A stretch of 64,000 nucleotides of DNA. Origin: UBA685 sp049890115. GTDB taxonomy: Bacteria > Pseudomonadota > Alphaproteobacteria > Puniceispirillales > Puniceispirillaceae. The position numbers and the translations under genes were made by a program. This document shows positions 57,367 through 64,000 of the stretch, in pieces (the stretch's first letter is position 1; the number at the start of each line of letters is the position of its first letter). A model generated the notes under the pieces. It saw nothing but the letters and a program-made list of their open reading frames with translations. It was not told the DNA's origin and ran no database searches. The stretch is from the NCBI GenBank assembly GCA_049890115.1, contig JBMHCC010000013.1, positions 1 to 64,000 of the forward strand, written 5' to 3'.

Positions 57367-59643
57367 ATGCAACGCTTTATGGTTCTTCTGCTTACCGTTT
57401 TTACGCTTTTATCTGGTATATCCCAAATTCAGGCGCAAACGACATCATCTGATGCTGTTGTGATTGATGAAATTATTGTGCGTGGTAATGAACGTGTATC
57501 AACTGCTACGATTTTGAGCTATTTGCCTATTGTCCTTGGTGACAGGGTAGAAGCATCATCACTTAACACAGCGATTGATAGGTTATTTGAAACCCAATTA
57601 TTCAAAGATGTATCTGTTGGCCTCAATGAAACATCGCTGGAAATTACCATCCAAGAAAACCCGATTGTTAACAGAATTAACATTGAAGGTAATGATGTTT
57701 TAAAAGATGAGGCATTGCTGGCAGAATTAAATATTCAGCCTCGCCGAATTTATACAGATCAGCTTGCGATTGAGGCGACACAAAAGCTGCTGGCTATTTA
57801 TCGCCTATCTGGGCGTTACGCCGCACGCATTGAGCCTAAAATTATTACCCTGAATAACAACCGAATTGATTTAGTTTTTGAAGTAGATGAAGGGCCTTTA
57901 ATCAAAATTTCATCTATCAAATTTTCAGGTAATCAGGCATTTTCTGATAGAACATTACGTCAAGTTATCTCTAGCCGTGTCACAAGATGGTGGGCGTTTT
58001 TATCATCATCTGACAAATATGATGAAGCAAGGCTTGATTTTGATGTGCGTTTGCTGCGGCAATTTTATCTAGCACGTGGCTATGCTGATATTGATATCAC
58101 AAGAGTGCAAGGTGGCTTATTGCCTGACAGGTCGGGATTTGCCGTATCCTTCGAAATGAATGAAGGTGTGCGCTATCGCAATGGCAAGGTCAGTGTTACC
58201 TCTGATATCCCTGGTGTTGAGGCTGAAAGCCTGCTTGATGAGATGCCATTAGAGCCTGGTGACTGGTATGATGTGCGTTTTATGGAAGAGGGGCTATTAA
58301 ATATCACGAACAAGCTTGGCTCACTTGGCTATGCTTTTGTGAATGTGACACCTGAAATTGTCACCCGCCCTGATGATAGTGAGTTAGATGTTAAAGTCTA
58401 TATTGGTGAAGCACGCAAAAATTATATTGAACGCATTGATATCATTAATAATAGCAGAACCTTAGATCGTGTTGTTAGGCGTGAATTATCTCTGGTTGAA
58501 GGGGATGCTTATAACCAGCTGAAATTAGATAATTCTATTCGTGATATTCGCAATTTGGGCTTTTTCAGCAGGGTTGATGTGGCGAATTTCCGTGGCTCAT
58601 CAGAAGAACAGACTGTGACTGAGATTACCGTTGAAGAACAATCAACAGGTGATTTGCAAGTTGGGGTTGGCTATTCATCGATTGATAAAGCATCATTTAA
58701 TTTTGGTATTAATGAGCGAAACTTCCTTGGTACAGGCAGGCGTGCTGAATTCTCAGTCGGTGTATCAGAACGTTCAACTAATTTTAGAATTGGTATGACA
58801 GAGCCTTATTTCCTTGGCCGTGATATGTATGCCTCATCTTCTTTCTTTAGTGATACCACAAAGGAATCAACCTATACCTCAAAATCACAAGGTTTTGACT
58901 TTGGTATTGGTTTTAGTGCCGCTAATGATATTTATCATCGTATTGGCTATCGTGTGGCTGAAAATACATCGCGTTCAAAATCATCAACAGCAACATCCAT
59001 TTCAGGTGAAGAAGGCAAAACCATCCTTAGCTCATCTGTCTCCTATACGCTTGGTATTGATAAAAGAGATAACCGCTTTGACCCGCGTGAGGGATATAAT
59101 GCTGAGATCAGAGAAACCTTTGCTGGTGTCGGCGGTGATGCCAATTATCTGAAATCTGAAGTCACCACGGGTTATTATAAGCCATTTAACTTTAACAGCG
59201 TAATTTTTGGTGCGAAATTTAACGCAGGTACTGTAAGCGGGCTTGGTGAGAAAGTTACCCAATCATCACGTTTCTATCTTGGTGGCCGCAGTGTCAGAGG
59301 CTTTGATGGCGGCGGCATTGGTCCACGCGATAGTGGTAACAAGGCTTCTGTTGGCGGTAATAATTATTATAATGGTTCTTTTGAAATCGTGTCTGATTTA
59401 GGCCTAAGCAAAGATTTAGGCATGCGTTGGACCGTTTATACTGATTATGGCTCATTATGGGGTACTGACTATCCAGCAGGTGTGACAGGCGCGACTGATA
59501 AATCAATGCGTACCTCATTGGGTGTTGGTATTTTGTGGGATACAGCTATTGGTCCACTTTCTTTCTATTGGGCTGATGCGATTAACAAAAAGAGCTATGA
59601 TGTCACAAGGCGTTTCCAATTTACCATTGGCACAAGATTATAG
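57367..59643 (+). CDS. bamA: Outer membrane protein assembly factor BamA
   Basis: A 758-residue Omp85 protein that inserts beta-barrel proteins into the outer membrane. A signal peptide (about residues 1-23, ending in I-Q-A) is followed by five POTRA repeats (about 30-425, e.g. I-V-R-G-N-E-R-V near 38, I-E-G-N-D-V-L near 100, F-S-G-N-Q-A-F near 189) and a 16-strand barrel. The lid-loop motif V-R-G-F near 643-646 is present and the chain ends in an aromatic/hydrophobic strand (F-Q-F-T-I-G-T-R-L). A T-rich GC-hairpin-like stretch immediately before the ATG may affect expression. Confidence 0.96.
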   Translation: MQRFMVLLLTVFTLLSGISQIQAQTTSSDAVVIDEIIVRGNERVSTATILSYLPIVLGDRVEASSLNTAIDRLFETQLFKDVSVGLNETSLEITIQENPIVNRINIEGNDVLKDEALLAELNIQPRRIYTDQLAIEATQKLLAIYRLSGRYAARIEPKIITLNNNRIDLVFEVDEGPLIKISSIKFSGNQAFSDRTLRQVISSRVTRWWAFLSSSDKYDEARLDFDVRLLRQFYLARGYADIDITRVQGGLLPDRSGFAVSFEMNEGVRYRNGKVSVTSDIPGVEAESLLDEMPLEPGDWYDVRFMEEGLLNITNKLGSLGYAFVNVTPEIVTRPDDSELDVKVYIGEARKNYIERIDIINNSRTLDRVVRRELSLVEGDAYNQLKLDNSIRDIRNLGFFSRVDVANFRGSSEEQTVTEITVEEQSTGDLQVGVGYSSIDKASFNFGINERNFLGTGRRAEFSVGVSERSTNFRIGMTEPYFLGRDMYASSSFFSDTTKESTYTSKSQGFDFGIGFSAANDIYHRIGYRVAENTSRSKSSTATSISGEEGKTILSSSVSYTLGIDKRDNRFDPREGYNAEIRETFAGVGGDANYLKSEVTTGYYKPFNFNSVIFGAKFNAGTVSGLGEKVTQSSRFYLGGRSVRGFDGGGIGPRDSGNKASVGGNNYYNGSFEIVSDLGLSKDLGMRWTVYTDYGSLWGTDYPAGVTGATDKSMRTSLGVGILWDTAIGPLSFYWADAINKKSYDVTRRFQFTIGTRL

Positions 59644-59651
59644 AGGCACTA

Positions 59652-60224
59652 ATGTTTCGAAATTTAAAAATCATTTTTCTTGCACTGTTTCTGGCAGTTC
59701 CGATTGGTGCTGTCTCAGCACAGTCAATTGATGAAGCTGATTTTTCCATTGAAAAAATTGGTCTCATTGATTTGGCTTTTGTATTGCGCAATGCTGATGC
59801 CGCCACAAAGGTCAGAGAGTTGTTAAATGAGAAAAGAGATGAATTCTCGCTTGAGTTTCAAGAAACAGAAGCAGAGCTTTTGCAGGCTGAAAGAGAACTT
59901 AATTTAAAGCGCGGCATCTTATCAGAAAGTGATTTTAACGCCGAAGTACAGCAATTCCAGCAACGTGTCTCTGATGTGCAGCGTGAAATTCAATTTAAAC
60001 GAAACTCACTTGATCAAGCTTTCCAAGAAGCACAAGATAATTTGCGTGAATTAGCGTTTGAAATTGTAACTGATATCGCCACAAGAGAGCGGCTTGATGT
60101 TGTGCTGACAAGAGAGACAGCACTGATTTTCAGACCAGCTTTGAATATTACGAATGAGGTTCTGTCAGAGTTAAATGAGAGAACCAAAAATGCCCGCATT
60201 GAGGTGGGTGAGTTGCCTTTCTAG
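59652..60224 (+). CDS. skp: OmpH/Skp-family periplasmic chaperone
   Basis: A 190-residue OmpH-family protein. The N-terminal 23 residues are a signal peptide (hydrophobic run, then V-S-A before Q). The mature part has an I-G-L-I-D-L-A-F-V-L start and a long charged coiled-coil (about 50-150), as in Skp, which holds unfolded outer-membrane proteins. It begins eight bases after bamA and 19 bases before lpxD, the standard bamA-skp-lpxD order. Confidence 0.9.
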   Translation: MFRNLKIIFLALFLAVPIGAVSAQSIDEADFSIEKIGLIDLAFVLRNADAATKVRELLNEKRDEFSLEFQETEAELLQAERELNLKRGILSESDFNAEVQQFQQRVSDVQREIQFKRNSLDQAFQEAQDNLRELAFEIVTDIATRERLDVVLTRETALIFRPALNITNEVLSELNERTKNARIEVGELPF

Positions 60225-60243
60225 TCGTTAGAAGAGGTTTATT

Positions 60244-61269
60244 GTGGCAATTAACAGCGCATTTCATCCTGTCGTAAGACAGATAACGGCACAGCAAGCA
60301 GCTGACCTGACAGGTGCTGAAATTGCCAGAGGTGATGAGGCATTGCTGATTACACATGCCGCATCCTATGCAGAAGCTAGCAAAAATGCTGTTTTGTTTA
60401 TTGGCAATCATGCCTATCTGTCTGAGCTGCAAAATGCTGATGATACTATCATTATCACAACCGCTAAATTGCAGGATAAATGTCCAGAAACAGCTACCAT
60501 CTTAATCGCTGATAATCCACGCCTCGCTTTTGCTAAAATCACAGCCTATCTTTATCAGGGGGCAAACACACCAACCATAGATGCCACAGCTCACATTCAT
60601 GAGACTGCTAAAATTGGCAAAAATGTCTCTATTGGTGCTTTTGCCATCATCCATGAGCATGTTGTGATAGGTGATAATTCTGTCATTGGCGCGCATACCA
60701 TTATCAATGCGCAAACATCTATTGGGGCAGATTGCAAAATCGGTCATCATTGCGTGCTGGAATGTACGATAATTGGTAATTCTGTCTCTATCGCTGCGCA
60801 AAGCGTGATTGGCAAAGCTGGATTTGGCTTCGAGATGACACAAGATGGCGCTGTTATGCTGCCGCATCTAGGGCTTGTTGAAATTGCTGATAATGTAACG
60901 ATTGGCTCGCAAACTGTAATTGATAGAGGTGTATTGGGTAACACCACAATCGGCCGTGATGTTATGATCGATAATCATGTTCATATTGCCCATAATGTGA
61001 CGATTGGTGATAAAACAATTATTTTGGCACAGGTAGGAATAGCCGGCAGTTCTAATATTGGCTGCAATGCCATTATTGGCGGTCAGGTTGGTATCAAAGA
61101 TCATGTTGAAATCGCTGATAATGTGATGGTGCTATCAGGATCAAAAGTGACAAAATCATTAGAAAAAGCAGGTGCCTATGCTGGGTTTCCAGCACAGCCA
61201 GCGAAACAACATTGGCGTGAAATGGCGCAATTAAAACAATTATTATCACAAAAGAAATCAGGGGAATGA
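60244..61269 (+). CDS. lpxD: UDP-3-O-(3-hydroxyacyl)glucosamine N-acyltransferase
   Basis: A 341-residue LpxD that adds the second acyl chain in lipid A synthesis. The N-terminal UDP-binding domain (1-105) includes Y-L-S-E-L near 58. A left-handed beta-helix of hexapeptide repeats (about 110-310) includes G-A-F-A-I-I-H near 127. The catalytic histidine is probably in I-D-N-H-V-H-I-A-H-N near 239-248. A C-terminal helix follows. A GTG start at 60244 is used. It overlaps fabZ by four bases. Confidence 0.95.
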   Translation: MAINSAFHPVVRQITAQQAADLTGAEIARGDEALLITHAASYAEASKNAVLFIGNHAYLSELQNADDTIIITTAKLQDKCPETATILIADNPRLAFAKITAYLYQGANTPTIDATAHIHETAKIGKNVSIGAFAIIHEHVVIGDNSVIGAHTIINAQTSIGADCKIGHHCVLECTIIGNSVSIAAQSVIGKAGFGFEMTQDGAVMLPHLGLVEIADNVTIGSQTVIDRGVLGNTTIGRDVMIDNHVHIAHNVTIGDKTIILAQVGIAGSSNIGCNAIIGGQVGIKDHVEIADNVMVLSGSKVTKSLEKAGAYAGFPAQPAKQHWREMAQLKQLLSQKKSGE

Positions 61270-61730
61270 TTATGTCTGATATTGTAACTGAAATGGATTT
61301 TGGCGCGATTTTAAATGCTATACCGCATCGCCCGCCATTTTTGCTGATTGATAAGGTGGTTGATATTGTTGCTGGTGAAAGTGCCACTGGTATTCGCGCT
61401 GTCTCAAGTAATGAGCCTTATTTTCCAGGTCATTTCCCTGGTCATCCTGTCATGCCTGGTGTGTTAATTGTTGAGGCTATGGCACAGACTGCTGCCTGTC
61501 TTGTTTCAGCCTCTCATGGTGCTGAAACAGAGGGAAAGCTGGTCTTTTTCACCACGATTGACGGCGTGAAATTTCGCAAACCTGTCACGCCTGGTGTCTT
61601 ATTAGAATTGAAAGTGCAAAAAGTATCATCACGTGGACCGTTATGGAAATTTTCAGGTGAGGCGCAAATTGAAGGTAAGAAAGTCACAGAAGCACAATTC
61701 TCAGCCATGATTGTTGACCCTAGCGCATAG
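61266..61730 (+). CDS. fabZ: 3-hydroxyacyl-[ACP] dehydratase FabZ
   Basis: A 154-residue hot-dog-fold dehydratase of fatty-acid elongation. The start at 61266 overlaps the lpxD stop (ATGA); 61272 is an alternative. P-H-R-P-P-F-L-L-I-D near 18-27 and the catalytic motif P-G-H-F-P-G-H-P-V-M-P-G-V near 56-68, with histidine and a following E-A-M-A-Q glutamate, are intact. It sits in the lpxD-fabZ-lpxA order found across proteobacteria, sharing the 3-hydroxyacyl-ACP pool with LpxA and LpxD. Confidence 0.97.
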   Translation: MIMSDIVTEMDFGAILNAIPHRPPFLLIDKVVDIVAGESATGIRAVSSNEPYFPGHFPGHPVMPGVLIVEAMAQTAACLVSASHGAETEGKLVFFTTIDGVKFRKPVTPGVLLELKVQKVSSRGPLWKFSGEAQIEGKKVTEAQFSAMIVDPSA

Positions 61731-61749
61731 GAAAAAGGCAGATAGTTTG

Positions 61750-62541
61750 ATGAGTTCTATTCACCCAACTGCGATAATTGATCCGAAAGCGTCACTCTCT
61801 GCCAGTGTTTCTGTTGGCCCTTATGCGGTCATTGGCCCTGATGTAAAAATTGCGGATAATGTTGAGATTAAAGCTCATGTGATTATTGAAGGCAAAACCA
61901 CCATTGGCGAAAATTGTCAGATTTTCCCATTTTCCTGTCTTGGTGGTGCCCCGCAACATATGAAATATGAAGGTGAGGCAGCAGAGCTTATCATCGGCAA
62001 AAATAATATCATCCGTGAACATGTCACCATGCATATTGGTACAAAGATTGGTGGTATGAAAACGGTCCTTGGTGATAATGGCTATATCATGGCAGCTAGC
62101 CATATTGCACATGATTGTATTGTTGGGGATAACCTTATTATGGCACAAAATACAGCCCTTGGTGGGCATTGTGTTGTGGGTGATAATGTCTATCTGGGGG
62201 CTTATTCAGCTGTTCATCCTTTTGTGCGTATTGGCCATGATGCGGTTATTGGTGGCGTGACAGCGGTTGTGGCTGATGTAATACCCTATGGTGCTGTTTA
62301 TGGTGAACGTGGGATGCTCAATGGCGTTAATCTGGTGGGCATGAAACGCCGCGGCCTTAGCAGAGATAAAATTAAGGCTATCAAAGAGACATATGACACC
62401 TTGTTTCATGGTGATGGCATTTTTAAAGACAATGTTAATCTTGTGAAAAATAATCACAATAACGTTGCTGAGGTGTCTGATATTATTGATTTTATTGAAA
62501 GCGATGCTGGCAGACCACTTTGTACTGCGAAAAGGTCTTAA
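61750..62541 (+). CDS. lpxA: UDP-N-acetylglucosamine O-acyltransferase
   Basis: A 263-residue LpxA, the first step of lipid A synthesis. The ATG at 61750 gives the normal S-S-I-H-P-T-A-I-I-D-P start; an upstream frame from 61711 overlaps fabZ and is unlikely. Hexapeptide repeats fill residues 5-190, including the catalytic region M-A-A-S-H-I-A-H-D near 114-122. A C-terminal helical part (K-R-R-G-L-S-R near 200) follows. It lies between fabZ and lpxI. Confidence 0.95.
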   Translation: MSSIHPTAIIDPKASLSASVSVGPYAVIGPDVKIADNVEIKAHVIIEGKTTIGENCQIFPFSCLGGAPQHMKYEGEAAELIIGKNNIIREHVTMHIGTKIGGMKTVLGDNGYIMAASHIAHDCIVGDNLIMAQNTALGGHCVVGDNVYLGAYSAVHPFVRIGHDAVIGGVTAVVADVIPYGAVYGERGMLNGVNLVGMKRRGLSRDKIKAIKETYDTLFHGDGIFKDNVNLVKNNHNNVAEVSDIIDFIESDAGRPLCTAKRS

Positions 62542-62544
62542 GAG

Positions 62545-63372
62545 ATGAAAATTGGCATTATTGCAGGCCAAGGTGCCTTGCCAGAGCTTGTGGCTCATAA
62601 AGCAGCTGCGTTAGGGGTTGAACCTGTCATTATTGCACTGAAATCGCTAGCTGATGGTGAGTTTCCTGAAAGAAGCGCTACTATTTTTGCTATTACGCAA
62701 ATTGAATCAATTATCGCCCATTTCAAACAACACAAGGTCACACAAATCATTATGGTGGGCAAGGTGCATCGCTCTGCCATTGCAGCAGGGCCTGTGGATG
62801 CCACCTCAGCGGTCTTGCTACGGGAAGTCATGTCTTTGGGAGATGATGCGGCATTGCGCGCTATTGTGGCTGTTTTGATAGAAAATGGTTTACAGATCAT
62901 ACCAGCAACAAAAATCTTGAAAAACCACACATTGCCAGAGGATTTTGATGGTGGTGCACGCCATGATACCGGTCATGATGATAGTTTGGCACTTGCGATA
63001 GAGCTGCATCAACAGCTAGGCAGTTTTGATGTGGGGCAGGCTATGATTGTCCAAGGACATCAGGTTATTGCGATTGAAGCAGCTGAAGGCACAGATGCTA
63101 TGATCGAAAGAGCAGGGCAGCTAATGGGTGATAATGCGGCATGTCGTTTATTCCTAAAAGCGACGAAATCAGCTCAGGATAAGCTTCTTGATCCGCCTGT
63201 TATTGGTGCTGATACCATCATGGCAGCTGCACAGGCAGGCATTACACATATGGCTATTGAGGCAAATCATTGCCTTTTGGCAGAGCCGTTTGAAACAATA
63301 TCTGACATTTGTGCAAAACATAATATCTATCTATGTGCCATCACTATGCCTGATGAGACAATGAAAGGCTGA
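62545..63372 (+). CDS. lpxI: UDP-2,3-diacylglucosamine pyrophosphatase LpxI
   Basis: A 275-residue LpxI (DUF1009). It hydrolyses UDP-2,3-diacylglucosamine to lipid X, replacing LpxH in alphaproteobacteria. The N-terminal domain begins I-G-I-I-A-G-Q-G-A-L-P near 3-13 with V-G-K-V-H-R near 73-78. The C-terminal domain has V-V-Q/I-V-Q-G-type and E-G-T-D-A-M near 182-187, plus the P-P-V-I-G-A-D-T near 216-223 containing the key aspartate. Its place between lpxA and lpxB confirms it. Confidence 0.93.
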   Translation: MKIGIIAGQGALPELVAHKAAALGVEPVIIALKSLADGEFPERSATIFAITQIESIIAHFKQHKVTQIIMVGKVHRSAIAAGPVDATSAVLLREVMSLGDDAALRAIVAVLIENGLQIIPATKILKNHTLPEDFDGGARHDTGHDDSLALAIELHQQLGSFDVGQAMIVQGHQVIAIEAAEGTDAMIERAGQLMGDNAACRLFLKATKSAQDKLLDPPVIGADTIMAAAQAGITHMAIEANHCLLAEPFETISDICAKHNIYLCAITMPDETMKG

Positions 63373-63375
63373 GCT

Positions 63376-64000
63376 ATGGCAAAGGCCTTTATTCTGGCAG
63401 GAGAACCATCTGGTGATAAATTAGCTGCTGCTTTGATGCGCGCCAGCCATTCACGATTTACCTCTTGGGTTGGGATTGGCGGTCCATTGATGCAGGCAGA
63501 AGGCTTAAACAGCCACCCTGATTTTGAGCAGCTTCAGATTATTGGCTTCATGCAAGCCTTGATGCGTTACAACTCTTTAAAGCAGCTGATGAATGAGCTT
63601 GTTGAAGCTGCTTGTAATGAGCGGCCAGAGGTTATTTTCACCGTCGATTCAAAAGCGTTTTCAATACGTTTTGCCAAAAAGATGCGTGCCAAAATGCAAG
63701 AGCAGGGCTGGCAGGCACCAATTATCCACATGGTGGCACCAACAGTCTGGGCTTATGGTAAAGGACGAGCAAGAGCCTTTGAAGCTGCTTTTGATGGATT
63801 GCTATGTCTGTTTCCGATGGAACCAGCCTATTTTAAAGCAGAACGCTGCCCTGCCATTTTTATTGGGCATCCTGCAGCCTATGACATGCCAGAAGCATTT
63901 GGCAAAAAAGATGCCCATAAGATGACTTTATGTGTGCTACCTGGCTCTCGGCGGTCTGAAATAAATGCACATTTGCCTGATTTTTTATATGCGATAAAGA
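63376..64000 (+). CDS. lpxB: Lipid-A-disaccharide synthase, 5' part (cut by window end)
   Basis: The ATG at 63376, three bases after the lpxI stop, opens a frame of at least 208 codons that runs off the window. LpxB joins lipid X and UDP-2,3-diacylglucosamine to the lipid A disaccharide. The family start F-I-L-A-G-E-P-S-G-D-K is at residues 5-15, G-I-G-G near 34-37, and a V-A-P-T-V-W-A-Y segment near 120-127. A late L-P-G-S-R-R-S-E-I segment is near 189-197. Full LpxB proteins are about 380-390 residues, so roughly half is present. Confidence 0.95.
   Translation, partial: MAKAFILAGEPSGDKLAAALMRASHSRFTSWVGIGGPLMQAEGLNSHPDFEQLQIIGFMQALMRYNSLKQLMNELVEAACNERPEVIFTVDSKAFSIRFAKKMRAKMQEQGWQAPIIHMVAPTVWAYGKGRARAFEAAFDGLLCLFPMEPAYFKAERCPAIFIGHPAAYDMPEAFGKKDAHKMTLCVLPGSRRSEINAHLPDFLYAIK

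Overview
The window reads as a moderately AT-rich alphaproteobacterial chromosome. Three conserved alphaproteobacterial gene orders support this: folK-rpoZ-rel-DUF2062-pdxJ-acpS-lepB-rnc-era-recO; proS-lolC-lolD-dnaE; and rpsB-tsf-pyrH-frr-uppS-cdsA-dxr-rseP-bamA-ompH-lpxD-fabZ-lpxA-lpxI-lpxB. The gene content (heterotetrameric sarcosine oxidase, an MttB-family methyltransferase, a flavoprotein fused to a GcvT domain, RTX protein, lowish GC) fits a marine heterotroph, perhaps SAR116-like. That placement is inference, since no rRNA or other phylogenetic marker was compared. No tRNA, rRNA, IS element, prophage or CRISPR array was seen, and no gene-free stretch exceeds about 300 bp.

Region 1 (1-13.6 kb) is accessory and metabolic. 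It opens with a chimeric ORF (start of a UspA-like protein joined to the end of an AGCS alanine/sodium symporter). A YczE/YitT-type membrane protein, a strongly diverged PEP-carboxylase homologue and a probable glutaryl-CoA module (FAH hydrolase, GcdH, CaiB-type CoA-transferase) follow. A 3.6-kb RTX protein with a lipobox-like N-terminus shares a bidirectional terminator with a convergent YHS-domain protein. DinB and a gamma-glutamylcyclotransferase-like protein close the region.

Region 2 (13.6-25.9 kb) centres on N-methyl and one-carbon catabolism. After a TauE/SafE exporter and a DUF2842 protein comes soxBDAG (sarcosine oxidase). It is run together, by overlapping reading frames, with a SprT-like metalloprotease and a 2OG-Fe(II) oxygenase. 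Then come hpf (ribosome hibernation) with a highly structured leader, and an mttB-like/DMGDH-like pair. A plausible flow is betaine-type compound to dimethylglycine to sarcosine to glycine, with methyl groups passed to tetrahydrofolate or released as formaldehyde.

Region 3 (25.9-49.9 kb) is core housekeeping: a PLP-dependent dehydratase, dapA-smpB, a family-5 UDG and a NYN-domain protein, the folK-to-recO cluster, parC, the hemB-bpt pair on the minus strand, a HIBCH-like hydrolase, then proS-lolCD-dnaE.

Region 4 (49.9-64 kb) is the translation/envelope supercluster from rpsB to lpxB (cut by the window end). It has a recognisable promoter and structured leader before rpsB, an attenuator-like hairpin between rpsB and tsf, and clear terminators after tsf and rseP.
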